From assembly GCF_021033825.1 (NCBI RefSeq), contig NZ_JAIFXZ010000002.1:62001-126000 (forward strand): 64,000 nucleotides of DNA, given 5' to 3'. Below, piece by piece: positions 1 to 8,456 of this stretch. Numbering within the stretch: the first letter of the stretch is position 1; every line of letters begins with the position of its first letter. Origin of the DNA: Dietzia aurantiaca. GTDB lineage: Bacteria; Actinomycetota; Actinomycetes; Mycobacteriales; Mycobacteriaceae. A model generated the notes under the pieces. The model was not told where the DNA came from. It was given only the letters and a program-made list of their open reading frames with translations, and did not search any database. The position numbers and the translations under genes were made by a program.

Positions 1-1430
1 CGCGCCGTTTTGGGGTTGTAGTTGCCGGTCCCGATGTGGGCGTAGCGCTGGAGGCGATCGCCCTCCTTGCGCACGACCAGACACGTCTTACAGTGCGTCT
101 TCAAACCCACCAGCCCGTACACGACATGCACGCCGGCCTGCTCGAGTTCGCGCGCCCACCGGATGTTGTTCTGCTCGTCGAACCGGGCCTTGATCTCGAC
201 CAGCGCCACCACCTGCTTGCCGGCTGCGGCGGCGTCGACGAGGGCGTTGACGATGGGCGAGTCACCGGAGGTGCGGTAGAGAGTCTGCTTGATGGCCAGT
301 ACGTTCTCGTCCGCCGCCGCCTGCTCGATGAATCGCTGGACGGTGGTGGAGAACGAGTCGTAGGGGTGCTCGACCAGGACGTCGCCCTCGTGGAGTGAGT
401 CGAAGATGTTGCGGGCCGTCTCCCGTTCACCGAACGCCGGAGGAGTGGCCGGCACCATCGCCGGGTCCTTGAGATCCGGGAGCTCGAGTCCGTGGAGCTG
501 CCACAGCCCGGTCAGGTCGAGCAGGCCGCGGAAGCGGATCACGTCCCCGGACTCGATGTCGAGCTCGCGCTTGAGGATCCGCAACATCCGGGGGGTGGTG
601 TCCTCGGCGATCTCGAGGCGGACGGCGGAGCCGAATCGACGGCGTGCCAACTCGCGCTCGAGGGCCTGCAGGAGGTCCTCGTCCCGGTCCTCCTCGACCT
701 CCATGTCCGCGTTTCGCGTCACGCGGAACACGTGGTGCTCGACGATCTCCATGCCCTGGAACAACTCGCCCAGATGGGCGGCGATGAGCTCTTCGGCGGA
801 GACGAACGCGAACTCCTCGGCGCTCTCGCGCCGGACACGGATGAAGCGGGGCACGTTGTGCGGGATCTTCACCCGCGCGAAGTGTTCCTGTCCTGAATCC
901 GCATCGCGGATGATCACCGCGAGATTGAGACTCAGGCCCGAGATGTAGGGGAACGGATGCGCCGGGTCGACGGCGAGCGGCGTGAGAACCGGGAAGATCT
1001 GGTTACGGAACAGCTCGGAGAGCTCGACACGCTCCTCTGCGGAGAGCGCCGACCAGGGCAGGATCCTGATGCCGTTCGCCTCCAGCGTCGGCCGGATCTC
1101 ATCGTGGAACAACCGTGACTGCTCGTCGCACAGTTCGCGGCTACGCAGGCTGATCCGACTGAGCTGTTCGGCGGGTGTGCGTCCGTCGGCGGAGCGGACC
1201 GAGAGGCCGGTCTTGTCACGACGCTTCAGGCCCGCCACCCGGACCATGTAGAACTCGTCGAGATTGGAGGCGAAGATCGCGAGGAACTTGGCTCGTTCCA
1301 ACAGCGGGAGAGATGTCTCGCCGGCCAGCGCGAGGACGCGCGCGTTGAAGTCGAGCCAGCTGAGTTCACGGTTGAGGTAGCGGTCACGGGGCCGGGGCAG
1401 CGCCTGCGGGGCGTGGTCTTCGACTGTCAC
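1..1430 (-). CDS. ppk1: Polyphosphate kinase 1, C-terminus beyond window
   Basis: Reversible transfer of the ATP gamma-phosphate onto long-chain polyphosphate. The translated minus strand begins with [17 protein letters not shown] and [19 protein letters not shown], the hallmark N-terminal segments of PPK1. Near the window edge it reads VGLKTHCKT and [13 protein letters not shown]; the His of LKTHCK (about residue 446) matches the family's autophosphorylated histidine. About 476 of the usual ~700 residues are present, so the last catalytic domain lies outside. I chose the GTG at 1430 because it overlaps the fbiD stop as GTGA and is followed directly by the conserved N-terminus. Co-transcription with fbiD is inferred from the overlap. 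Identification is firm; only the 3' end is missing. Confidence 0.95.
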   Translation of the reverse strand, partial: MTVEDHAPQALPRPRDRYLNRELSWLDFNARVLALAGETSLPLLERAKFLAIFASNLDEFYMVRVAGLKRRDKTGLSVRSADGRTPAEQLSRISLRSRELCDEQSRLFHDEIRPTLEANGIRILPWSALSAEERVELSELFRNQIFPVLTPLAVDPAHPFPYISGLSLNLAVIIRDADSGQEHFARVKIPHNVPRFIRVRRESAEEFAFVSAEELIAAHLGELFQGMEIVEHHVFRVTRNADMEVEEDRDEDLLQALERELARRRFGSAVRLEIAEDTTPRMLRILKRELDIESGDVIRFRGLLDLTGLWQLHGLELPDLKDPAMVPATPPAFGERETARNIFDSLHEGDVLVEHPYDSFSTTVQRFIEQAAADENVLAIKQTLYRTSGDSPIVNALVDAAAAGKQVVALVEIKARFDEQNNIRWARELEQAGVHVVYGLVGLKTHCKTCLVVRKEGDRLQRYAHIGTGNYNPKTA

Positions 1431-2146
1431 CAGACCATTGTGGCCGATCGAGGGTGGTCCCGGCAGTCAAGGGGAGGGGAAACGCCCGGCAACGCCCGGG
1501 CGGTGGCGGCCCCGACCCGTCGCCCGGCCAGTCGGACCACGTCCTCGGGAATGTCCACGTCGCGGGAGGCCGCGCCCCGTGCGGTGTCGTCGAGGTCGAG
1601 CACCGTCGCCCCGCCCTCGATCCGATAGCGCTCCGCGGACCGGGGGCCGAACCGGCACACACGGGCGGCGCCGCCGGCCCAGAAGGCCATCGTGGTGCCC
1701 TCGCCGCGATGATCGACGACGACCGAATGCGGGTGCCCGGCCGCCGAATCGAGTACGCGGGTCAGCGACTGCGCGTCCAGCTCGGGGAGGTCGGCGGCGA
1801 CCACTGCGACCCGTCCGGTAAGACCGGCGAGAGCCTCGGTCAGCGCGGCATTGAGCGGGTCCACGTCGGTGCCGGGGTCCGGCGGCGTCTCGGCGACGAA
1901 CTCCGTCCCCAATCGGTCGGCGAGGACGGCGATCTCGGGGTCGGAGGAGACGATCCGAACGCGCCCGACCTGCTGACTGTGGAGGCAGGCGGTGACGACG
2001 TCGGTGGTCATCGCCACCACGAGGCCGCGGCGGGAGTCCGGCGAGAGTGTCGACCCCAGTCGGCTTTTGGCGCGATCGAGGGATTTGACGGGGACGACGA
2101 TCGTCCACCCGTCTCCCGTTCGCTCCCGGCCACCCACTGCGTTCAT
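1427..2146 (-). CDS. fbiD: FbiD/CofC-type guanylyltransferase for coenzyme F420
   Basis: A 239-residue member of the CofC/FbiD family, which in actinobacteria joins GTP to phosphoenolpyruvate (2-phospholactate in archaea) to make the activated precursor of the F420 side chain. The start has the nucleotidyltransferase pattern [15 protein letters not shown] (a Lys/Arg-rich signature after the first strand), followed by VVAADLPEL, a metal-binding Asp region, and a [10 protein letters not shown] segment. The ATG at 2146 is preferred over an in-frame codon 21 nt upstream because AGGA lies at workable distance. Its stop overlaps the ppk1 start, the same pairing as in Mycobacterium. The presence of this gene implies an F420-using organism, although fbiA, fbiB and fbiC are not in the window. 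Confidence 0.88.
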   Translation of the reverse strand: MNAVGGRERTGDGWTIVVPVKSLDRAKSRLGSTLSPDSRRGLVVAMTTDVVTACLHSQQVGRVRIVSSDPEIAVLADRLGTEFVAETPPDPGTDVDPLNAALTEALAGLTGRVAVVAADLPELDAQSLTRVLDSAAGHPHSVVVDHRGEGTTMAFWAGGAARVCRFGPRSAERYRIEGGATVLDLDDTARGAASRDVDIPEDVVRLAGRRVGAATARALPGVSPPLDCRDHPRSATMVW

Positions 2147-2205
2147 CGAACGCCATCCTGCCAGCACCGCCTCGCGATCGCCCGGCGCCGGGTAGCGTCA
2201 CTGCC

Positions 2206-2274
2206 GTGATTCACCCTGGGCGAGGCCAGGTGGCGACGAGAGTGGGGAGGCGGCCATGGCGCGGATCGCAGTGA
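2206..2274 (+). CDS. Candidate leaderless short ORF overlapping gpsA start
   Basis: A TAGCGT hexamer at 2193-2198 is followed after 7 nt by a GTG that opens 22 codons and ends at TGA 2272-2274, inside gpsA and out of frame with it. The spacing equals that of the other candidate leaderless starts in this window. The peptide is Arg/Gly-rich and matches nothing I know. It may simply mark the gpsA transcription start rather than encode a functional peptide. Confidence 0.25.
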   Translation: MIHPGRGQVATRVGRRPWRGSQ

Positions 2275-3254
2275 TGGGTGCGGGGTCCTGGGGGACCGCG
2301 GTGGGCAAGGTTCTCGCGGACGCCGGCTCCGAGGTCGTCATGTGGGCGCGGCGCGAGGAGGCCGCCGACGACATCAATACCAACCACTGCAACGGCAAGT
2401 ACCTCCCGGGCGTCGTACTGCCGTCGGCGGTCAGCGCATCGACCGACCCGGCGCAGGTCCTCGACGGTGCGGAGGAGGTCGTCCTCGCGGTGCCGTCACA
2501 GACCCTGCGTGCGAACCTCGAGAACTGGGTCGACCTGCTGGCGACGAACGTCGGGGTCATCTCCCTGGCCAAGGGCATCGAGACGGGCACGCTCATGCGG
2601 ATCAGCGAGGTCGTCGCCGAGGTGGCCGACCTCCCCGAGGGGCAGATCGCCGTCCTGTCGGGCCCCAACCTCGCCCGCGAGGTCGCGGAGGGGCAGCCCG
2701 CCGCGACCGTCATCGCCTGCACCGACGCGGCGCGCGCCGCGCGACTCCAGGACGCCTTCTCCACCCGTTACTTCCGGCCGTACACCAACAACGACGTGGT
2801 GGGTTGCGAGATCGGCGGGGCCACCAAGAACGTGATCGCGCTTGTGTGTGGCATCGCCTCGGGGATGGGTCTGGGTGACAACACCGCGGCGACGCTGGTC
2901 ACACGGGGTCTGGCGGAATCCACCCGGCTCGGGGTGGCACTGGGCGCCAGCCAGATGACCTTCGCCGGCCTCGCGGGTCTGGGCGACCTGGTGGCCACCT
3001 GTACGTCGCCGCTGTCCCGGAACCGGACGTTCGGTGAGCGACTCGGCAGGGGCGAGACCCTGGAGCAGGCACAGGAGGCGACCAACGGCCAGGTGGCCGA
3101 GGGCGTGAAGTCCTGCACCTCGATCGTCGAGCTCAGCCACCGGGCGGGCGTGGAGATGCCCCTGACCGAGGCGGTGCACGAGATCTGCCACGAAGGGGGT
3201 AACGCCGTCGAGGTGGCGGTGCGCCTCATGAGACGGAGCACCAAGCCCGAGTAG
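2256..3254 (+). CDS. gpsA: Glycerol-3-phosphate dehydrogenase [NAD(P)+]
   Basis: Reduces dihydroxyacetone phosphate to sn-glycerol-3-phosphate in the cytosol, the entry to phospholipid synthesis. The 332 residues begin with the Rossmann motif [28 protein letters not shown] follows at about residue 131. The catalytic Lys sits in [17 protein letters not shown], followed by the substrate-binding [13 protein letters not shown] and the [19 protein letters not shown] stretch. Length is normal. The ATG has GGGGAGG 8 nt upstream. It lies 10 nt from ddl; the order fbiD/gpsA/ddl matches mycobacteria. Its stop codon TAG also supplies the first bases of a candidate ddl -10 element. Confidence 0.97.
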   Translation: MARIAVMGAGSWGTAVGKVLADAGSEVVMWARREEAADDINTNHCNGKYLPGVVLPSAVSASTDPAQVLDGAEEVVLAVPSQTLRANLENWVDLLATNVGVISLAKGIETGTLMRISEVVAEVADLPEGQIAVLSGPNLAREVAEGQPAATVIACTDAARAARLQDAFSTRYFRPYTNNDVVGCEIGGATKNVIALVCGIASGMGLGDNTAATLVTRGLAESTRLGVALGASQMTFAGLAGLGDLVATCTSPLSRNRTFGERLGRGETLEQAQEATNGQVAEGVKSCTSIVELSHRAGVEMPLTEAVHEICHEGGNAVEVAVRLMRRSTKPE

Positions 3255-3257
3255 CCT
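3252..3257 (+). promoter_or_regulatory. Candidate -10 of leaderless ddl
   Basis: TAGCCT ends 7 nt before the GTG of ddl, and no Shine-Dalgarno precedes that start. Its first three bases are the gpsA stop codon. Confidence 0.45.
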
Positions 3258-3264
3258 CGGCCCG

Positions 3265-4371
3265 GTGAACCGCACCACCGTTGCCGTCCTCTACGGCGGC
3301 CGCAGCACGGAACATTCCGTGAGCTGCGTGTCCGCCGGCGCCGTCATCTCCCACCTCGACCGGTCCGAGTACGACGTCATCCCCGTGGGGATCACCTCGA
3401 CCGGGGCGTGGACACTGGGCCCGGACGATGTCTCCGACCTGCGCATCATCGATCGCTCGATGCCGGTCGTCGATCCGCACCGCCCGCGGGTCGCGCTGGG
3501 GTTGTCCACCGAGGACCGGGGTGTCCTGCGGTACGTGGACGGGGACCGCGCCGGGGAGGAGCTCGCGCGTATCGACGTGGTCTTTCCGGTCATGCACGGC
3601 ACCTACGCCGAGGACGGGACCATCCAGGGGCTCCTCGAGTTGTCCGGACTGCCGTACGTGGGGCCTGGGGTGCTCGCCAGCGCCGCGGGCATGGACAAGG
3701 AGTTCACCAAGATCGTCCTCGGCGCCGCCGGACTGCCGATCGGCGAACAGGTCGTGCTGCGCCCCGGAACACGGTCCCTCACCGCAGAGGAACGTGATCG
3801 CCTCGGGCTGCCACTGTTCGTCAAACCCGCCCGCGGCGGCTCGTCGATCGGGATAACCAAGGTCTCCCGGATCGACGACCTCGATCCCGCGATCGCCGAG
3901 GCCCGTCGGTTCGACCCCAAGGTGATCGTCGAGGCCGCGATCGTCGGTCGCGAGGTCGAATGTGGGGTCCTGGAGTACCCCGACGGGCGCGTCGAGGCCA
4001 GCCTCCCGGCCGAACTGCACATCCCCTGCGAGCCGACCGGTCGCGAGGGTGAGTCCGAGGGCGATTCCTTCTACGACTTCGACACCAAGTACCTCGACGA
4101 CGTGTGTACGTTCGACCTTCCGGCGCAGCTCCCGGCCGCCGACATCGAGCGGCTTCGCGAGCTCGCCGTGGCGGCGTTCCGGGCGATCGACGCCACCGGG
4201 CTCACCCGGGTGGACTTCTTCGTCACGGTCGACGGTCCGGTGATCAACGAGGTCAACACCATGCCTGGCTTCACCCCGATCTCGATGTACCCGCAGATGT
4301 GGGCCGCCACGGACGTCGACTACCCGACTCTGTTGGGCACCCTCGTCCAGACGGCGCTCGCACGCGGCTGA
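3265..4371 (+). CDS. ddl: D-alanine--D-alanine ligase
   Basis: Joins two D-alanines with ATP for the end of the peptidoglycan stem peptide. The 368-residue protein opens with [19 protein letters not shown], the D-Ala binding loop. It continues with [19 protein letters not shown], the ATP-grasp segment [18 protein letters not shown], and the metal site [22 protein letters not shown]. The size is that of the larger actinobacterial Ddl enzymes. The GTG at 3265 has no Shine-Dalgarno but follows TAGCCT by 7 nt. Together with gpsA it would feed envelope synthesis. It ends 72 nt from the converging DUF3515 gene, and I see no convincing terminator between them. Confidence 0.96.
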   Translation: MNRTTVAVLYGGRSTEHSVSCVSAGAVISHLDRSEYDVIPVGITSTGAWTLGPDDVSDLRIIDRSMPVVDPHRPRVALGLSTEDRGVLRYVDGDRAGEELARIDVVFPVMHGTYAEDGTIQGLLELSGLPYVGPGVLASAAGMDKEFTKIVLGAAGLPIGEQVVLRPGTRSLTAEERDRLGLPLFVKPARGGSSIGITKVSRIDDLDPAIAEARRFDPKVIVEAAIVGREVECGVLEYPDGRVEASLPAELHIPCEPTGREGESEGDSFYDFDTKYLDDVCTFDLPAQLPAADIERLRELAVAAFRAIDATGLTRVDFFVTVDGPVINEVNTMPGFTPISMYPQMWAATDVDYPTLLGTLVQTALARG

Positions 4372-4443
4372 CCCACCCTCCGCGGGCGGCCCCCGGCAGA
4401 TCCGGGCGATCGCCGCGGTGCGGCCGGCACGGCCCGTGGCGGG

Positions 4444-5064
4444 TCAGCCCACCGGGGCCGGAGCCGGCTCGATCTCGTCGAGGGACGCGGTGATCGCGTC
4501 GGACAGATTCTGGATCGGGCCGGTGCCGCTGCCCTCGGGCAGCGTGATCGCGACGAACTCGGGCCGGTCCACGGCCACCCATGTCGATGACGTGATCGCC
4601 GGGTCCGGGTCAGGCTCGTTGAACCACTGGACCCCGTTGACCTCCTGCAGCCCCACGCCCACGACGAAGGTCGGCGGCGCCGGCAGGCCGCAGCGCACGA
4701 CCACCGGCTCGGCGTCGGGCATGCGGTAGGCCGCGATGCCCGCCGTGTCCGGCTCGGTCAGGGCGACCTGGGTCGCGTCTCCGAGCTCCGGCGGCAACGA
4801 CTCGATCAGGGCCGTGCACGCCTCGGACCCGGCGCCCGGCGCGGGGAGGGGTACCGCCGCGTACGGCTCGCTCACGGCGGCTTCCGCGGCCTCGTCGCCC
4901 ATGTTCCGGAACAGCACCAACACCACCGCGAGAACGATCAGGGGGACGATGACCCCCGCGACCACGACAGCGGTGGGGACGGGGCGAACATCCCCGTCGA
5001 AAGCCCTGGTGTTCCGCGGACCGGCGTCGTACCGATCCTCCGGATCCGAGTCCGTCGAAGCCAC
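4444..5064 (-). CDS. DUF3515 membrane-anchored protein
   Basis: A 206-residue protein with a short hydrophilic N-terminus, one transmembrane segment at about residues 32-52 (VVVAGVIVPLIVLAVVLVLF), and an outer domain with paired cysteines (SEACTALIESLPPEL and VVRCGLPAPPTFVVGV). It ends in a Pro/Ala tail. The arrangement and the VVRCGLP motif are those of the DUF3515 family, which sits between ddl and thiL in many Mycobacteriales. The GTG start has GGGGAGGAAGGA upstream. The function is unknown; an exported, disulfide-bearing envelope protein is my inference. It runs against ddl and away from thiL, so it is expressed from its own promoter. Confidence 0.82.
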   Translation of the reverse strand: MASTDSDPEDRYDAGPRNTRAFDGDVRPVPTAVVVAGVIVPLIVLAVVLVLFRNMGDEAAEAAVSEPYAAVPLPAPGAGSEACTALIESLPPELGDATQVALTEPDTAGIAAYRMPDAEPVVVRCGLPAPPTFVVGVGLQEVNGVQWFNEPDPDPAITSSTWVAVDRPEFVAITLPEGSGTGPIQNLSDAITASLDEIEPAPAPVG

Positions 5065-5184
5065 AGGTGTCGTCCTTCCTCCCCGGGGCGGACGCCGTCC
5101 GGGCGGCCGCTAACCTGACGGCAACGCTACAGACCCGCGCCCGCACACCCGGTGCGCGACTCCACCCGGAAGGGGAGGACAGAC

Positions 5185-6162
5185 GTGACCGATGGGGCCG
5201 TGACCGTGGCCGAGGCCGGCGAAGCCGCGGTTCTCGAGGTGCTCAGTGGTGCCCCGGTGCAGGTGGGGGACGACCCGGTGGGCAACGGCGACGACGCCGC
5301 CGTCCTGGGGCCCGCCTGGGCCACCGTGGTGACCACCGACATGCTCGTTGAGGGAACCCACTTCCGTAGGGATCTCACAGGCTGGCGGGACCTCGGCAGG
5401 CGAGCCGTGGCACAGAACGTCTCCGACGTCCTGGCGATGGGCGCCGAATGCACACGGATCCTGGTGGCTCTCGCGGTACCGGGCCGCACCACGATGCGGG
5501 AGATCTCGGATCTCGCCGACGGGATCCACTCCGAGGCGGCCCGATCCGGGGCGGTCGTGGTCGGTGGGGACCTCACGAGTGCCGACTTCGTCGTCGTCGG
5601 CGTCACCGCCATCGGCACACTTCCGCACGGGGCCGCCCCGGTGCGGATCGACGGCGCGGCCCCCGGGGACCGCATCGGCCTCACCGGACTCCCCGGGCGG
5701 TCGGCCGCGGGGCTCGCCCTCCTCCTCGCCGGACACCCGGACGGCCCGCTCGCCCGGGCATACCGCGTGCCCTGCACCCCGGTCGGCACGGGCACCGCCG
5801 CGCGAGTGACCGGGGCCTCGTCACTCACCGACGTCAGCGACGGGCTCCTGCGCGACCTGTCCGGCCTCACCCGCGCGTCGGGGGTCGCCGCGGACCTGGA
5901 CCGCGCTGCACTGCCGGTCGACCCGGAACTGTTCGCCGCGGCGGAGTCGCTCGGCGCCGCCGACGTCGACGTCCGCGTCCTCGACTGGATGCTCGACGGG
6001 GGAGAGGACCACGGGCTGCTCGGTACCTTCCCGCCCGGATGTGCCGTGCCGGACGAGTTCACGATCATCGGCACGATCCGTGCCGGCGAGCCCGGCGAGG
6101 TGACGATCGACGGCACCGCCCGGACGCCCGGGGGCTGGGACTCCGCGCGCGGCGCGAACTAG
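5185..6162 (+). CDS. thiL: Thiamine-monophosphate kinase
   Basis: Phosphorylates thiamine monophosphate to the cofactor thiamine diphosphate with ATP. The PurM/ThiL fold is recognisable from GDDAAVL (about residue 35), TTDMLVEGTHFR, the region around LAMGAECTRILVALAVP, VVVGGDLTSADFVVVGVTAIG, and SLTDVSDGLLRDLSGLTRASG, which carries the conserved Asp pair. At 325 residues it is of normal size. A GTG 33 nt upstream is in frame, but AGGGGAGGA at 5171-5179 points to the GTG at 5185. The stop TAG overlaps a candidate -10 for the next gene, 9 nt away. Confidence 0.94.
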   Translation: MTDGAVTVAEAGEAAVLEVLSGAPVQVGDDPVGNGDDAAVLGPAWATVVTTDMLVEGTHFRRDLTGWRDLGRRAVAQNVSDVLAMGAECTRILVALAVPGRTTMREISDLADGIHSEAARSGAVVVGGDLTSADFVVVGVTAIGTLPHGAAPVRIDGAAPGDRIGLTGLPGRSAAGLALLLAGHPDGPLARAYRVPCTPVGTGTAARVTGASSLTDVSDGLLRDLSGLTRASGVAADLDRAALPVDPELFAAAESLGAADVDVRVLDWMLDGGEDHGLLGTFPPGCAVPDEFTIIGTIRAGEPGEVTIDGTARTPGGWDSARGAN

Positions 6163-6165
6163 GGT
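6160..6165 (+). promoter_or_regulatory. Candidate -10 of leaderless gamma-CA-like gene
   Basis: TAGGGT lies 6 nt before the ATG at 6172 and starts with the thiL stop codon. No separate Shine-Dalgarno is visible. Confidence 0.4.
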
Positions 6166-6171
6166 GGGCCC

Positions 6172-6693
6172 ATGGCTGTCTATGCACTCGGAGACCTCGA
6201 ACCCGACATCGCCCCCGACGCCTGGGTGCACCCCGACGCGGTGGTGATCGGGCGCGTGACGCTCGGCCCGGGCGCCTCGGTGTGGCCCACCGCGGTGCTG
6301 CGCGGTGACTACGGGCGGATCGAGGTCGGTGCGATGACCAATATCCAGGACGGCACGATCGTCCACTGCACCGAGAGCGAGCCGACCGTGTTCGGTGAGC
6401 ACTGCATCGTGGGACACAACGCCCACATCGAGGGCGCGACGATCGGGAGCGGCGCGCTGATCTCGTCCGGCTCGGTGGTGCTCAACGGGGCGGTGATCGG
6501 CTCCGGCGCGATCGTCGCCGCCGGGTGTCTCATCCCGCCTCGCTTCGACCTGCCCGACCGACGGATGGCGATGGGCACGCCGGCGAGGATCCGAGACGGC
6601 TACGAGGTCGACCCGGCGATGCTCGAGGGCAACACGCAGAAGTACCACGAGAACGCGATGCGGTACCGTGCCGAACTCCGCCGGCTCGACTGA
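6172..6693 (+). CDS. Gamma-carbonic-anhydrase-like hexapeptide protein
   Basis: A 173-residue left-handed beta-helix protein of the gamma-carbonic anhydrase / YrdA / PaaY group. Isoleucine-patch hexapeptide turns run through residues 15-125 (VVIGRVTLGPGASVWP, GATIGSGALISSGSVV and similar). Histidines in IVHCTESEP and VGHNAHIEG sit where the trimer-interface metal ligands occur. The family includes true Zn/Fe carbonic anhydrases and also acyl-CoA-linked proteins, so activity cannot be read from sequence alone. The C-terminal helix ends in a region rich in Tyr and Arg. It lies in tandem between thiL and ung, with 3 nt before ung. Confidence 0.85.
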   Translation: MAVYALGDLEPDIAPDAWVHPDAVVIGRVTLGPGASVWPTAVLRGDYGRIEVGAMTNIQDGTIVHCTESEPTVFGEHCIVGHNAHIEGATIGSGALISSGSVVLNGAVIGSGAIVAAGCLIPPRFDLPDRRMAMGTPARIRDGYEVDPAMLEGNTQKYHENAMRYRAELRRLD

Positions 6694-6696
6694 TCC

Positions 6697-7398
6697 GTGA
6701 GACCGGAGAGCTCGGCGCGGCCGCCGCTGGAGCACCTGCTCGATCCGGGCTGGGCGCGGGAGCTGGCCCCGGTGGAGGAGCAGATCCACCGGATGGGTGA
6801 TTTCCTGCGTGCGGAGAACGCGGCGGGGCGCGGTTACCTACCGGCGTCGGATCGGGTGCTTCGCGCGTTCACCCAACCCTTCGACGACGTGCGTGTGCTC
6901 ATCGTGGGGCAGGACCCGTACCCGACCCCCGGGCATCCCGTCGGGTTGAGTTTCGCCGTCGACGGTGCGGTGCGTCCGCTGCCCCGCAGTCTGGGCAACA
7001 TCTACCGTGAGTACACCGACGACCTGGGGCTGCCCGCACCGCCGCACGGCGATCTGGGCGCCTGGACGCGGTCCGGGGTGTTGCTGCTCAACAGGGTGCT
7101 GACCGTGTCCCCGGGCGACGCCGGTTCCCACCGGCGCAAGGGATGGGAGGCCGTCACCCAGCGGGCCATCGAGGCGCTCGTAGAGCGTGACCGGCCGATG
7201 GTCGCGATCCTCTGGGGGCGCGACGCCCGGTCATTGACCGGGATGCTCGGCGAGACCCCCGTGATCGCCTCGGCACACCCGTCGCCGCTCTCGGCCCGAC
7301 GGGGATTCTTCGGCTCGCGGCCATTCACCCGCGCCAACGAGGCGCTGGCCACGCTCGGGGCGGAACCCGTGGACTGGCGCCTCCCGCTCGAGCCCTGA
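6697..7398 (+). CDS. ung: Uracil-DNA glycosylase, family 1
   Basis: Removes uracil from DNA to start base-excision repair. The 233-residue protein shows the family-1 water-activating loop [16 protein letters not shown] (residues 71-86, catalytic Asp73), the [17 protein letters not shown] uracil-recognition strand, and the leucine-loop [17 protein letters not shown]. Length is normal. The GTG start lies 3 nt after the previous stop with weak ribosome-binding sequence, so translational coupling is likely. In a high-GC genome, cytosine deamination gives this enzyme a heavy load. It is followed by a repeat-bearing intergenic stretch facing the enoyl-CoA hydratase gene. Confidence 0.96.
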   Translation: MRPESSARPPLEHLLDPGWARELAPVEEQIHRMGDFLRAENAAGRGYLPASDRVLRAFTQPFDDVRVLIVGQDPYPTPGHPVGLSFAVDGAVRPLPRSLGNIYREYTDDLGLPAPPHGDLGAWTRSGVLLLNRVLTVSPGDAGSHRRKGWEAVTQRAIEALVERDRPMVAILWGRDARSLTGMLGETPVIASAHPSPLSARRGFFGSRPFTRANEALATLGAEPVDWRLPLEP

Positions 7399-7427
7399 GC
7401 GCACACGCGAAAACGGCTACTGCGACG

Positions 7428-7484
7428 CCGGATCCGCTACCGGCGCCCGGGTAGCGAATCGTGACGGTGAGTAGCGGATTCCGG
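7428..7484. repeat. Triple GTAGCGRAT repeat between converging genes
   Basis: One sequence recurs three times. GATCCGCTACC (7431-7441) is inverted against GGTAGCGAATC (7450-7460, one mismatch) and against GTAGCGGATTCCGG (7471-7484, one inserted T relative to CCGGATCCGCTAC at 7428-7440). Two alternative hairpins can form. The position between converging ung and the hydratase gene suits a two-way terminator, but no T-run follows. Confidence 0.5.
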
Positions 7485-7531
7485 GTTCTCCGAACCTGGT
7501 CGCGGGTGGCGGGTCGGCCGCCGTTCGTAGA

Positions 7532-8326
7532 TCAGTCGCGGCCGAATTCCGGGGCCCGCTTGGCGACGAAGGCGTCTACACCCTCGATCCCATCCGGCGA
7601 GGTGGCCAATCGAGAGATGGAGTCCCGCTCCGCATCGAGGTGGTCGGACAGGCTGGACGCCGCCGAGGCGCGCAGCAGGGCCTTGACCGCGGCGTAGGAC
7701 TCACCGGGGCCCGAGGCGAGACGCACGGCGAGGTCGCGGGCCGCCTCGCGAACGTCGCCCTCGACGAATGTAGAGAGCATGCCGAGCGCGTAGCCGCGCT
7801 CGCCGGTCATCGGCTCGTTGCCGAGGATGAAGGCGCGCGCCGCGTTCTGCCCGATCGCGCGGGGCAGGTTCCACGACATCCCGCCGTCCGGGGACAGGCC
7901 GATCCCCGGATAGGCGGCCAGCAGACGCGTGTCGGGGCCGGCCACCGAGAAATCGGCCGTGAGGGCCAGGGAGAGCCCGGCGCCGGCGGCCCAGCCGGCC
8001 ACGGCCGCCACCACGGGGACGGATACCTCGTCGAGCTGCCGGATCACAGCGTGCAGGCGGTCCGCGAGCTCGCGGACGTGCGCGGAACGATCGTCGGCGG
8101 AGGCGAATCCGGCCACGTTGCCGCCGGCGCAGAAGTTCTTGCCGAGGCCGATCAGGAGCACCGCACGGGCCTCGAGGTCGCCGGCGAGGAGGGCGGCCAG
8201 TGCGGTGCCCATCTGGTCGACCGCGTCGGAGTCGAGCGCGTTGCCCTTGCCGTCCAGCGAGATGGGCAGCGTCAGAACCCCCTCCTCGAGAGTGACGAGG
8301 GGTGTCGCTGAGAGGTCAAAGGTCAT
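7532..8326 (-). CDS. Enoyl-CoA hydratase/isomerase family protein
   Basis: A 264-residue crotonase-fold protein. The oxyanion-hole segments are GLGKNFCAGGNVAGF (about residue 60) and VAAVAGWAAGAGLSLALTADFSVAGPDTRL (about residue 105), followed by GLSPDGGMSWNLPRAIG. The position of the usual second catalytic glutamate is occupied by SPDGGMSW; the Asp there suggests an isomerase- or other crotonase-type reaction rather than a classical hydratase, which is inference. I prefer the ATG at 8326 because GGGAGC lies upstream of it, inside the longer ORF. It is transcribed away from the DAK2 gene, and the 130-nt gap must hold both promoters. Confidence 0.85.
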   Translation of the reverse strand: MTFDLSATPLVTLEEGVLTLPISLDGKGNALDSDAVDQMGTALAALLAGDLEARAVLLIGLGKNFCAGGNVAGFASADDRSAHVRELADRLHAVIRQLDEVSVPVVAAVAGWAAGAGLSLALTADFSVAGPDTRLLAAYPGIGLSPDGGMSWNLPRAIGQNAARAFILGNEPMTGERGYALGMLSTFVEGDVREAARDLAVRLASGPGESYAAVKALLRASAASSLSDHLDAERDSISRLATSPDGIEGVDAFVAKRAPEFGRD

Positions 8327-8390
8327 CGTGGTGCTCCCTGTGGTGTCCACCGTCTCGGCCTGTTCGACGGCTGTCGACAGGTGAGGGTAC

Positions 8391-8396
8391 TAGGCT
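8391..8396 (+). promoter_or_regulatory. Candidate -10 of the DAK2-recG operon
   Basis: TAGGCT lies 60 nt before the ATG of the DAK2 gene, in the divergent gap. No clear -35 hexamer is visible, so this is a weak prediction. Confidence 0.3.
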
Positions 8397-8456
8397 TGTC
8401 CGGGCCACCCGTGCACATCCGGGTGACAGGGGTGCCAGGGGCGACGAGGAGGGGCG

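Noticed and set aside
36-948. Long plus-strand open frames across the ppk1 region
   Set aside because: They are antisense to the conserved PPK1 frame and have no recognisable protein features; high GC opens such frames.
4372-4443. Terminator between ddl and the DUF3515 gene
   Set aside because: Only imperfect short G+C pairings are present; not strong enough to call.
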